The notes under the pieces: model-generated
The model's input: the letters and a program-made list of their open reading frames with translations, nothing else
What the model was told of the DNA's origin: nothing
The model's database searches: none
Shown here: positions 36,601 to 47,695 of the stretch, piece after piece
Position numbering within the stretch: position 1 is the first letter of the stretch
Layout: each line of letters begins with the position of its first letter
Translations under genes and position numbers: made by a program
Source: Oryzias latipes
Taxonomy: Eukaryota; Chordata; Actinopteri; Beloniformes; Adrianichthyidae
Length of the DNA: 64,000 nucleotides
Direction: 5' to 3'
Assembly: GCF_002234675.1 (NCBI RefSeq)
Contig: NC_019859.2
Span: forward strand, 15,549,002-15,613,001

Positions 36601-39600
36601 TCAACTCACCTGTTCAGCGTCATATTTAAGTCCAGGTGTGCAGTTGTTCCTTCTCTTCCTTACCCCAAGCGCTGCGTTCGTCACCCCATCCTCCTCCCAG
36701 GCTTCCACCTGTGAGCTCCGTGGGGGGTAGTTTATTACCCAAAAGTTTTATGGAAATCTTGTCTCATGGAATTTTACGGAGCCTTATGCCAACTTAAAGA
36801 ATGTGAAAATAAATATTGTACTGCATGAGTTGTCTGACTGAAAGAGATCTTTTTCAAACGACACGTTTAATCTGCTCCTGATTCACAACAATTTGAATGA
36901 AGAAAATCTCAAAAATGCGATTTTTGAGCTGATATTAGTTGATATATGTCCTCCTTCATAAGAGAAATGATACAAGAACATGTTACAAACACCAACAACT
37001 GATTACCTATTTGATTCTTTGAGGAGTATTTTAAAATGAGGCTACTCATAGACAACCCAGAAAAACAATAAAAACTTGCAATGGACCACTGAGTCTCTAT
37101 TAACTTATTTTGTTTTTTGGTTTTCTTTTAATAAAAAATATGAATACTGGTACTATCCTCTTCCAGATCGTAATTGTTTAAAGACAAATGTTTTTCAGTT
37201 GTACGTTTTATTTTATTTTAGCTCATATTAACTTGTTAATGTTGAGGGGAAATATTTTAGCTACATTTTAACAGTTCAAAATAAACTCAAATGGCAGAAA
37301 ATCAGGCAAATCAGATCATTAATGGAATGTTGTTGAAGGAGAAGTGATGAGGAAAATATTGTTTTCTTCATTACATTTACAGTTGTTTCAGAATATTTAC
37401 ATGTGGTGGTACATTTAATTGTGCATATTGAAATGTTACAGCCAATTTATTTTGAAAATATAAATATCTCAAAAATAAGAATTGACATTTAAACTTTCAG
37501 GGGGATGTTGTACTGGAGTGTGGCACTTTCATTCTTCCCTCGTCATACTATCGTGTTTTGTTTTATTTTTCATTCCCCCCCCCCTGAAATTGGGTAAGAA
37601 AGCTTGACTGCAGCCATATATCATTGTCATTTTTTCATACTTTACTTTATTAATATCTCCTGTCATACTATTCTAGGTTGTACACTGCTTTTCCCACCCT
37701 GTTACATTTGTAAGTGCGGCATCAAGCCTGGCCTGAATACTACTGTGCTTTAAAATATTTAAAATGAACAAAGTTCTGGAAAAAAAAAGATTCTGGTTTT
37801 GCAGCTGGTTTTCACAACAAACTGAAAATCAGGTTGGAAGCTTGTCAGCAAACGTAACGGCTTTTTTTAACCCTCGGGAAGTACCGCAAACACACTTCTA
37901 AGGCCTGTAAAACAGAAACTACCTTTGAAACAGTAAAACGTTTGAGGTCAGGCAGGGTCAAGTCACTGTTTACCATAGAAGGATGGAAACACATGTGAGC
38001 ATCTGACACAGCTTTTATTGTGCAAAGAAAAAAACTACCTCCTGATAACATTGTGCAGTGCCATTCAAAAACCCAGTGTGGGTGGCTCGCGTTGAGTTGG
38101 GCAATAAAACTATTAATTCACAATTATAGTCCAGTCTTCCCATGATGACTGTATGACTGTAAAACCTATGATTTTACTGCACCAGAAAGTGATAACCTCA
38201 AAGGTGGTTTCACCTACAATTGAAACTGGCTTTGAGTTTTTGTAAAGCTGGGAAATTGGCATCGTTTAAGTCGCAGTTTACTAAAAGTTTTGTGTTCTCA
38301 AAGAAAAATTGTGAAGTATTTCTTCTGGTGACTATTATGGTGTCAAAGGGGACTTTTCTTTTCAGTAATGAATCGTTTGAGGAAGGGAGATGTTTCTGCG
38401 GCTTGTTATTGCTTTTGAGTGACTTGTGTTCTGGCAGACGGTCGCCATACTGCAGTCGATATACCCCGTGTGGGTTCATTCTGGTTGACTTGTCACCGAT
38501 CCAGCCCGACTCACAACTTTGCTTCCGAGTTCCTGCAGCTGACCTCTTCCCCCTCCTGTTGCAGAAGGCTCGCCACATCCTTCCGCCACCCACCTCATTC
38601 CCTCCCTTCCAGCCCTGCATTACCTCCGGGCCTCTCCTTGCACCCCCCCCCCCTTCCCCCCACCTCCTCCTCTTCGCATTTGGCTTGCATGCCAGCCTCC
38701 GGGGGAAGCTCTGCCAGAGGAGGTTGAGTCACTGTCTTTATCCTGACAAATACCACAAAACATCAGCATATTAATGGAGTGGGACATAAAAACACAGGAC
38801 TAAAAGGAAGAGTGTCTGAGGGTTTCAGAAGGTCAACTTGAACACAGGAAACATTTTTTTCTCATTTGCTTTGTGTCGTGTATTCTAATGCATCCATTTT
38901 TGTCAGATTTGGTATATTTGTAAATAGTTCAAGCAAATCTTCTGCATCAAGGAAGCAAAATGATGAGGTCCGTTTTTCCTGCAAACAGTTGTTCGTGTGT
39001 GCAGCATACAAACGTTCACTGAAATTTGGGTGATTTTTTTGTAAATCTATTCAAAGATCCTCCCCACGTTTAGCACTGAGAACAGATCACAGCTGCTGAC
39101 AGGTCATCATACCCTCTTATGTCTATAGTCGTGTCAAAGGACAACCATTGGACTTCTTCATCGAAGCCTTTTGGAAAACAAAAGCAGCGAGAGCCAGGGC
39201 AGTTCACAAAGTGACCTCTATTGGTGGATTGTGAGTAAAATGATCTTAATTCAATGGAGAGATGAATGTACTAACAGTCTGGTTTAAAAAACATTTTTCT
39301 TATCTGCACTGAGATTGCATTATTTTCCGTAGGGTACATTTTCGGATCTTTTTTTAGATTTAATGTTGAAGTGACACGTAGATGGGGATTGGATTGTTTT
39401 ATTAAAAGGTGAACATCAAATCTTCAGCAGGTTCTATTCCTCCTTCCTATTGGCCTGTTTTTCTGCATGTCTGCTAGACCAGATCAGACAAACAAAAATA
39501 ATGTGTTAGAATGCAGGACACATCCTGGTGAAAGTCTAATCCTTCTCTGCTGTTGTGGTGTTATCCATTGACAGCTCTGTACGCAGTGCTTTTTGAATAG

Positions 39601-42600
39601 CCATGAAATGAATCCTTAAATCTTAAAGACCCACTCTGATCATCTTTTAAACTATTGTAAAAGGGTTCCCGGTGGTCTGAGAAATGTGATTATGCCTTTT
39701 TTTTTAGCCAAACTTGTTGTTTTCTAGGACATTATTTCTGCAGAGCGACACTTGCTCATTGGAAATTTGCCTCTGAGTTGTGAGCAGGACTGTTGGCCTG
39801 AAGAAAACCTCACCGCACTTCCCACAATCCATCTGTTTACATGCTCCCCCGCTGTCTTACAGCCCTTCGCAACCCCAAGCTAACAATAGCGGTGCAACAC
39901 AAATGGTGAACAATATTGGAGCTGTACAGTTTTGAGGCAGATATCAGCTCAGGCGAGTGAAACAAAGACGAACACGGATCTATTAATCTGCAGGGGGATG
40001 AATCAGAACGGAGCGGCGCTGCCAGTTTATTCTCTAAAAGACAAATACAATCTTTTTCAAACTGTATTTTTTTCATCTGCTCCTGATTCACAACGATTTG
40101 TATATAGAAATACTAAAAGGACCAATTTGAGCTTAATTTCCATCATGAAAAAATGCCTTAAGAATGTGTTAAAAACACCAAAACACCATTTTTTTATCAG
40201 AGTGGATCTTTAACTCTAATTTTGATTTATCCTTGAACCTCTTTTATTATAGTTTTAAAATGCAGGAAAAATGCTTGAGAACCCTTCAAAACTTTCTTTA
40301 GAAAGAATGTTTAAAATTTAATCAATTACATAGCAAATGCTATATAATTGATTATGTTTTTATACTGTATAATTAGTTTCCCTTTAATAGTGGTGTCGTT
40401 TATCAGTTAATCAGTTTGATGGACTTTGAAATGAAGTCATTTCATAATTGCTCTTTAGTGGGTCGACTGTTGTTTAAATGGCTCTATATCAGATTTTAAT
40501 AAGTATAGTCTAAGGTTCGGATTATGCTGGCGATGTGAACTCAAAACGAAACTTTGCTGACTTAGCTCAACTTGAACTTCTAGGAGCCAGATGTTCCAGA
40601 TTTTTAGAGAAAATGCTAAATAACTGTAAAGTTATTGTTCCTTATTTGATGTACATTACATGTACGTTTTTATTTTATTTTATACGTTTACTTTTATACA
40701 GAACTAAAAGGAAAAAAAAATGTTAAAGTGCCCATGTTAAGAATTTGATAAATATAAATATACAGTATATATAATTATCACAGCACATTGTGTGTGGTTT
40801 AACATGACTTATGCTACAATAACAGACACTTTAATGTTATTCCATTTGATGAACGTACATATTTAGTGGGTATAAATTTATGGCTATCTATGGTGCACTT
40901 AGACGTAACTTTTGTAAAAAGTGTGATCTTCTTTGATTGCTCCGTTTTAAGCACAAATTTTCTTATGCTGTACAACAATGGTTATAGCTGTCCAGAGGGG
41001 AGCTGTTTAAATATATATATATATGCATATTCTTTTGTATATTCTTTATGTACTACTTCTACTAAATCACAAACAAATGAACTCATGTTTATGTTCAGGT
41101 TAACACCAGTAGTAGGAAAAATAATGAAAACTCATCAAAGTAGGCCTAAGGTACAAGAGAAAATGCTATTTTTGTCTTGCGTTGTTTAAACTTTTCATAT
41201 GTGTACATTAGCTGCACTGGGATCATGCTGTTTCGCACAAGAAGTCTTTTATTTTGAAAGGAAGTCATACAAGCTTCTGTCAAAAGTGAAAAAGCTATTT
41301 TAAATCTTGAGAAAACGCCTGTTTTTATACACAATTGTTTTTATTCTTGGCAAAATAGAAATGTAGTTCATATTTATCATAAAAGTAACAATATATTGAA
41401 TGCAAAGCAGTATTCAATTTTCTTAAAGGGTAAAATAAAAACACTCTGGATCCTGCGAGGTTTTAATTAAAGAAAGTGGTTCAAATGGCTCTTGGTGCTA
41501 AAGGTTGCAGACCCCTAATGTAGCAGATCTTGAAACAAAGCTACAAACATGTTCAATAACTATAACAAAGGTTGAATCATTGCAGTCAGATTATGTCCCA
41601 ATTTAAATAAGCATTTGTCATATTTTGGCAATACCAAATTCCCCCAGCAGGACCCAGATTTTATATATTTTTTTATATTTATTTATAAGTTTTTTATTTT
41701 TTATTACACCTTTATTTACCCAGGAATTGAGATTAAGAATATCTTTTTCAAGGGAGTCCTGGCTAGGGTGAAACGATAAATTACATTTACAATAAAAATG
41801 TTAACATTCAAAAACATAAAATAAATAAAAATGAGAGCTTATGTAAAATGGGTACAGATCCGCTCTAAAGGTGTTGCCAAAAAGCAACAATTCAAAAAAT
41901 GAAATGAAAGTGACATCAATGTCATGTTTTTTTTTTTTTTTATATATTTCAGGTCTGCGTGGACAACGTTCTGAAGACCATGAAAGAGAACGCTAATAAA
42001 GCAAGCAGCATCCTGCTCACTGCAATACCCCACATCAGTCAAGTGGACTGGACTCAGACAATAAAGACTTTGAAGGTAAGCCGTTAAAGCTACGGTGATT
42101 CACTGAAGCAGAACCTGAAGTTGGTACTTTAATTGGTTTCTCAGAGTATCTGCCTTACGTTGGAAATGTTTTCTCTGACAGAAAGGTTCATCAAGCATGC
42201 CATCGCAGCACTTCCACAGACTGAACTTATTTATTAAAGTCATTATTGTTAGCCAATCTTTACATCTACAGGGAAGTGTGACTCATTGTGCCGTGCTGCA
42301 CCTCTGCACACTTGATTACACAAACTTTTCTAGATGTGAAAAAAATGGTTACTTAGGTTCTTTTTAGATTGAGAAACGTTTATGTATCGAGCTAAGACGT
42401 TTAAGTCATTTCAATCAGTAGTTTTGGAACCACTTAAGTGAGATTTGTTGATAAAGATAAGAGATCCTTTTGCTGTCTCTATTTTTCTGCAACTTGCTAA
42501 AAAGCGAGCTTCCTCAGAATTGTGGCAAACAGTAAATCCTCATAAATGCAGCTCGTGCAGCTTGTTTATAGGTCGATACCCTCATAAAGGTTTTTTACAC

Positions 42601-42756
42601 AACACTTAAAGGAACTGAAAGCAGTGTTGGCAGCTTTTTTCTAAATGTCGTTTTTCATCTTTTAGTCCTAAAAATCTCTCTTCTTTTCTGTTTTTTTCTT
42701 TGCTTTATCTGTTGCAGTCAATGGCACAATCGTCTGTGATGTTACCAAAGCACTGA
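26772..42756 (+). CDS. mtap: S-methyl-5'-thioadenosine phosphorylase
   Basis: Eight coding exons: 26772-26795, 28565-28651, 28767-28825, 28933-29100, 35423-35525, 35758-35997, 41953-42075 and 42718-42756. All have GT-AG introns and total 843 nt, encoding 280 aa (human 283). The enzyme cleaves methylthioadenosine with phosphate to adenine and methylthioribose-1-phosphate, in methionine and adenine salvage. Visible family blocks are [12 protein letters not shown] (phosphate loop, residues 9-20), [62 protein letters not shown] and [14 protein letters not shown] (substrate-binding Asp residues). Human Thr18 is Ser15 here, a conservative change also seen in related nucleoside phosphorylases. Introns 4 and 6 exceed 5.9 kb and hold LINE and MITE copies. 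cdkn2 lies convergent downstream, as in human. Confidence 0.96.
27040..28560. other. mtap intron 1, no feature recognised
   Basis: AT-rich intron sequence with short A- and T-runs and no recognisable repeat family or coding frame. Confidence 0.4.
30072..31460 (-). pseudogene. Decayed L1-clade LINE fragment, antisense in mtap intron 4
   Basis: On the minus strand, pieces occur in the order expected for ORF2. First is an endonuclease piece with [16 protein letters not shown] (31265-31310). Next is a middle piece with [20 protein letters not shown] (30850-30920). Last is the start of the reverse transcriptase with [10 protein letters not shown] followed by [15 protein letters not shown] (30170-30262). 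Frameshifts and stops separate them, and a short tail-type repeat interrupts at 30282-30442. Confidence 0.65.
30282..30442. repeat. Short interspersed repeat (LINE/SINE tail type)
   Basis: It begins GAGCCTTTATTGTCATTGTA and continues AATACAATGAAATT, a sequence type common in fish genomes as a retroposon 3' tail. It sits inside the L1 remnant, so it inserted later. Confidence 0.4.
33594..33666. repeat. (TG)n(CA)n(TA)n microsatellite
   Basis: A short TG run, then a CA run, then more than 15 uninterrupted TA units, in mtap intron 4. Confidence 0.9.
33789..33827. repeat. Perfect palindrome, 19-bp arms
   Basis: The arm GTTACTAATCATACTAGTT is followed by one base and its exact reverse complement. 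Located in mtap intron 4. Confidence 0.9.
36110..37020. mobile_element. TTAA-flanked MITE, copy 2, with an inserted LTR-like segment
   Basis: It starts after TTAA (36106-36109) with AGTCCCACTCTGATC and follows the family sequence to about 36484. It resumes near 36845 (GATCTTTTTCAAAC, CTGCTCCTGATTCACAACAA). The right terminus is eroded, so the end is approximate. Located in mtap intron 6. Confidence 0.6.
36485..36845. mobile_element. Possible solo LTR inside the MITE
   Basis: About 360 bp absent from the other three copies of the MITE. It has a TATA-like ATATTTAAG near 36630 and AATAAA near 36808, spaced as in an LTR. Exact ends and target duplication were not resolved. Confidence 0.35.
37021..39620. 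other. mtap intron 6, middle part
   Basis: No named repeat or coding sequence. A C-rich stretch at about 38505-38670 stands out in composition, with open frames on both strands caused by base composition. Confidence 0.35.
39627..40209. mobile_element. TTAA-flanked MITE, copy 3 (best preserved)
   Basis: Flanked by TTAA at 39623-39626 and 40210-40213. The termini AGACCCACTCTGAT and ATCAGAGTGGATCT are inverted repeats with one mismatch over 14 bp. 583 bp, without coding capacity. Located in mtap intron 6. Confidence 0.8.
41690..41835. repeat. Short interspersed repeat common in teleosts
   Basis: The block CACCTTTATTTACCCAGG, AATTGAGATTAAGAATATC, CTTTTTCAAGGGAGTCCTGG resembles a widespread fish repeat. 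It ends about 120 bp before mtap exon 7. Confidence 0.4.
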
Positions 42757-43130
42757 ACCGGGAATGAAAACGAGCAGCAAGGGATAAAAACAGCAGACAA
42801 ACTCAACTCTGCCTGCGGATTCGTCAGCAGTGTATCAGGAAAAGTGCCTCACACTAATAATACGTCAAAAATCAGCTGGAGATTCAGTGTTTTATCTGTG
42901 CCACTCATTTTTACAGATTCACAATTTGTCTCCGGAGAGTTTTAATGCTGTCTTTGTCATTACAGCATTTGCCTTTGTAGATCTTCAGGCAGAAAATACT
43001 GTATGCCTTGAAAGCTTCATTATCACTTCAGTTAAATGTCACTCTAAAAGCTATATATATATATTTTTTAAATTCATTTTGGGAAGTCAAAAGTTCGCGT
43101 TCTCTGTATTAAAGTTACATTGAAAATAAA
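42757..43130 (+). other. mtap: mtap 3' untranslated region
   Basis: It runs from the stop codon to ATTAAA (43108) and AATAAA (43125-43130). A further ATTAAA occurs near 43361. Confidence 0.5.
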
Positions 43131-44218
43131 CCTGCTGCAGGGTAAATCAAACACATTTCACGTTACCTGCTAATATTCAGTATTGGAGTGGATTAGAAAA
43201 GCCTTTATTGTTTGTACGTATCCAGACTGGTAACTGAAGTACTTTATGTGTATTGAAATTGGCAGTTTTACTTTGTCACATATTATATTTTTGCACTTAC
43301 ACTGAGCTTTACTGCATGTTTTGTTTGCATCCACTTCCTTTTTGTTGCCTAAATTTTCACATTAAAAGTGTCACGCCTGGCTGAAAACAAAAACTGTAAA
43401 TATGATGGACTTGTTTTGATTATTCAACTTATTAAAGGGAATAGTTGCATTTTATAGATGTTTTTTCTGCATAACTAAGATCTTTTTGTTTTTAGCTCCA
43501 AACCAACTTAATACTAAAGTGGTAAAAAAATTTAAGTCTGAGGAAAATCCAGCTTATTTTAAAACATGTCCAGATCTACATGCTCCTCGTTTTTTTTCAC
43601 CTCACTGTGCTTTTAAATTGTTTTTCTCTTTTTAATTTTTTGCAGAAATGCAGAGAAAGAAAATATATTTTTGCAATAAGCTGTAAGGGGCACTTCCATG
43701 CTTTACAAAAAGTGAAATATATTCTTTTTTTTTTACATTTTTAACTTTCTTTTTCTTGGTTTTGAATCTATTTTTACTATCTTTTTTAATCCTTTAGGAA
43801 AATAATAATGGAGCAAATGTTTCCTTTAAGGAAATACTCTTAAATCAAATGTATATGCACCAAAATCATAGTTTTAAACAGTGTTTATGGTTTCTTGTTT
43901 GTGCAATCATTAGACCATCATTTAATCACAGACTAAACTTTCCTTTCAATTTAAAATTTATTGTTAGACATTTTGTCTACTTAAATACAGGACCATAGTT
44001 ATTTTTAATGAAATAATTTAAAACTAATAACAGCTGTACATGATTTTTTTCTTCCTAAACCAAGACAGTCTCTGACGCTGCATAAAAAGAATAAAAATAA
44101 GACTAAACAGTCTTGATCTGTAATAATTATATTAAAATAAAAAGCAAGTAGTCCATTTAAAGATAATATATATTGCAAATAAATATAAATATAATCTGAG
44201 AGCAGACAAAGGCATCAC
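43131..44218. other. Intergenic between convergent mtap and cdkn2
   Basis: AT-rich with no coding sequence. A minus-strand AATAAA near 43957 could serve cdkn2. Confidence 0.4.
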
Positions 44219-45427
44219 TTAATTTAGTTTATGGGCCGCTTCCGGCCTGTTCAACAGTCCTGGAGAAAGGAAAGCAGCCACGTCCGCGTGGCCGTTCTGC
44301 CGGGCCACATCTCCCGGCGAGCGGCCCTCCCTGTCCTCGGCCTGCGGGTCCGCTCCGGCCTCAACCAGCAGTTGCACCGTGTCCAGGAAGCCGGTGCGCG
44401 CCGCGTCGTGCAGCGGGGTCGCGCCTGTGCTGCTGTCCGCCACGTTCGGGTCCGCTCCGTGCCGCAGCAGCACCTGGGCCACCGCCGTGCTCCCCATCAT
44501 CATCACCTTCATCAAGACATCACAGTGAGTCTGCGGCCACACCCGCGCGTGGAAGCGCCAAACGTTTTGCGCTTTTGATCGAAAACGAGCCATTTTTACG
44601 CACTTTTCAGCACTTGAGTCTTTTATGCTCAAAACCGAATTCACTGTTTTTTTTATGACAAGCAAGAAATAAAAAACGTTTTCCTGGAATAATTGATTGT
44701 GCAAATTGTTTCTTTCAAAGATAAATAGGCCAACATAATAAAACAATAATAACAAGAGTTTAAACATTTAGAAATGGATGTCAGAATAATCTTTCATCGG
44801 TTTGTACTTATTAAAATGTCTGATTTTTGTGAAACAGGCCTTTTCTTATTTTGGTTTAAGGAAGTGCTTCATTCATGCTTTTTCCTTGTACTTTACTCAA
44901 CATTTTAAAACGTATCACTTTTAGCCTGGTGAGATTAAACCGTGCCGTGGCGTGCCGTGTCAACGGGTGTGTGACAGAGGAAGAAAGGTGGTCATTTAAA
45001 CGCGCACATTCAGTTTCGTTTCTTTAATGACTAGAGGTGAACCATTTAAGTGTTTAGTTTTCACAGGAACGATTCGTGTTTTATTGCTGAGAAATGACTT
45101 AGGATTTTCTAATCGTGGCGGGATGGATTTGATGGAAGGCCATCTGATCTGGGCGTATAGATCATCGAGCGTCGCATTTTCAAAACATAAACAAACCCAG
45201 CTGAAAAACTAAACTAAACTAAAAGAAAGCCGCTTCTATAGGCGTGACAGTGTCGTCTGCTTGTTTGTTCTCTTTATTATGACTTAGTTTAAAAGCGCAC
45301 TGACCTGGACAGCGGTCCGTCCAAAGCGGTTCCGTCCGTTAACTTCGGCTCCGGCCGACAGACACCTCTCCACCTCGGCCGCGTTCCCCTTCGCTGCAGC
45401 CGTCGTCAGATCATCCTGCAGAGTCAT
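44219..45427 (-). CDS. cdkn2a/b: INK4-type cyclin-dependent kinase inhibitor (p15/p16 orthologue)
   Basis: Two exons, 45305-45427 and 44219-44506, with a 798-bp GT-AG intron, encode 136 aa (human p15 is 138). Exon 1 is MTLQDDLTTAAAKGNAAEVE... ending FGRTAVQ. Exon 2 begins VMMMGSTAVAQVLLRHGADP, and the junction falls exactly where human CDKN2B splits (AIQ|VMMMGS). Ankyrin repeats are visible: GNAAEVERCLSAGAEVN, TAVAQVLLRHGADPNVAD, TPLHDAARTGFLDTVQLLV and RSPGDVARQNGHADVAAFL, giving the four-repeat INK4 fold. INK4 proteins bind CDK4/6, block cyclin D activation and cause G1 arrest. Its place next to mtap matches human 9p21. No ARF-type exon was found. Exon 1 and its upstream sequence are GC-rich compared with surroundings. 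Confidence 0.95.
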
Positions 45428-45899
45428 GATTGTCCCAAAACCTGCTGCTGCGAGAACATCCGCGGCCCGGCGATGCTTGTGTGAGGAATCCGACGGAGCG
45501 AGTTTTGAACCGGAGACTGACTCTCCCCCACCCGGCCTTGTTCGTCTTCCTAAGTCCAACTCCGACAGTCTGGTCCTCGGCGGTGTCCGGCTTGACGGCC
45601 GTCCGCGACCCCGGCTGCCTGAGCGGGGTGAACAGCCCCTGCTTGTCCCGCAGACGCTGGGTTTGTGTCTGGACTTGTTTGAATTGAATGGGTGGTGCAT
45701 CGCCTCTTTATGCAGTGGTGCATCGGCTCCTACTGCAGAGGCGCCACTGCGCAGGCGCAGTTGACAGGCTGTCAAAGTCAGCTGCGAGGATGCAGACAAC
45801 CCCAAGAAAGATGATTGAAAATAGAAAATTAAAGTATTTTTTTTTCTTTTTTTGTTCTTCAGTAAACCCCCTTATAAATAATACATATTGCATTATTTA

Positions 45900-47690
45900 C
45901 TAATTTAAGTTAATTTTTGAAAACCTATGTTTATCATGTTTTGAGTTTTTGTATTAATACACTTATAATTACTTATAGATTAAGTTTAAAGTAGATTTTT
46001 TTTCAGGGTATGCACCTGTTTCAACTTTTTAGACTTTAGACAACCGGTCAACATAATACAGTGAAATAGGACTCAACTATTGACTGGATAAAAGAGCAGG
46101 ACTGAATGTTCCTATTAGTAATAAGAAAAATAATAATAATAATACATTTTATTTGTTAGGCGCCTTTCTAGGAACCCAAGGTCGCCGTACATAAAAGTGA
46201 AAATAAAATAAAGTTAGTCCCAAACAGGAATATTTCTATAGAGAAATAAAAAGCCATTGCTCAGCCATTCTATTGTCAGAATAAGCACTCCTGCTCTGCT
46301 ACCTTATTCAAGTTATCCAAGTTATAAACTGGCCAATCAGATGCCTCCTGACCGGCGAGAGAGAGGCATCTGAATGAAGAAAAGAAAGAAATGTAGACTT
46401 ACTGACGCTGTCTGGTTCCAACATTGCAACATCCATATTGTGAAAAGATGGTGATTGAATTGGCCTAATTTTGTTGGAACCTGAAGTAAGCCATTTTCTA
46501 TGGGTGGTGTTACACTCGCTCGGTCCAGTCTTATATAAAGTCATTGGGCTCAACAGATGAATCCGGTGTTCTCTGAGCATTTTAGAAAACAGCATGAGTG
46601 TTTAATATTATGAAATGGAAACATAAGAGATTTCTACCACCCACACATCTTTGGTGTTTTTGCACTTATCTCTTTTGTCATTTTCACTTTTGGAATGAGG
46701 CAATTCTATGCACAAATCATAAGGCTGGCCACTGATTGTTTCATTGAAGATTTAGCACTGCCTTGTACCCAGTGCTGTTGTATTTGGTAGATTTTGGTGT
46801 TCCTTCTGTTCTCCACTCTACCAAGAAAATGAAAATAAGTGGATGACTTAGCAGGTGTTGACACTCATTTTTACTTCAAATCTGCTTGCACAACTTTCAA
46901 AATGATAAGTCTTTTTTTCCTAACTACAATGAAGGACTCCGTGTAGTATGCAGGAGCTGATAAAGCGGGTGCTCTTGCCATCAAAGCTATGTTAGCAGTT
47001 ATGCACGTGGAATGCTGTGACTGTTTTGAGAATAATGAAAAATATGGCAAATATGAAAAGTGACAACAATCCAGCAAACGTTCAACTATAATCTCTGCAG
47101 ATGAACAAATGATGGCCTCCACTCAAGGAACCCTGTAGGTCACATTGATCAGTTGTAAAAAAAAGAGTGTCTGGTACGAACCAGATGATCGATTTGTAGC
47201 TATTTCTACGTTCTATTTGCTCTATACTTTTTCTTTTTCTTGTCTGATCTAGCCTAACTTTTCCTCATGTTCCTCGTGTTCTGCTGATACAGTAGTAGAA
47301 ATCGATGGTTTTCTACGGGGTTCTGTTTGGGTCAAAAATATGCTCTTCTAATACAAAACAATCAACAAAGAAGCATCGACAGGCTTAAGATCTTGTTTAG
47401 TAGCGCATAGACATTAACAAATGTTCGCATGTTTTATTTTCTTGTGCCATGATCTTTAGTATTGTCCAAAACTGAGTCCAAAAAAAAGTCTTTCTAAAGT
47501 TTTATGACCTTCTGTCCCACATTAATTTGAGAGTAAAAAATAACAACAAAAATCAAATTAGAGGATCATTTTATCATTGTCTTGTTAAAAAAAAGAAAAA
47601 TGCCATAATGTTCAGGAGTCCAGAGGGGGTTGCATCCCCTTCCCGCAGCGACTCCCTGTCTGTTGGCCAGCTAGCTGCCCAGGCGGCTAT
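45900..47690. other. Gene-free stretch upstream of cdkn2
   Basis: Apart from one short retroposon tail near 46130, nothing is recognised. AT-rich. Confidence 0.4.
46129..46212. repeat. Retroposon-tail-like repeat
   Basis: An (AAT)n tract leads into ATTTTATTTGTTAGGCGCC, then CTAGGAACCCAAGGTCGCC, a fish SINE/LINE 3' tail type read in reverse. Confidence 0.35.
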
Positions 47691-47695
47691 AATAG

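Noticed and set aside
38220-38774. 184-codon open frame in mtap intron 6
   Set aside because: C-rich low-complexity translation with no recognisable domain and no splice-consistent neighbours.
44231-44578. Plus-strand open frame across cdkn2 exon 2, considered as an ARF-like product
   Set aside because: It is antisense to the INK4 exon, whereas ARF uses the same strand in another frame; GC-rich composition explains it.
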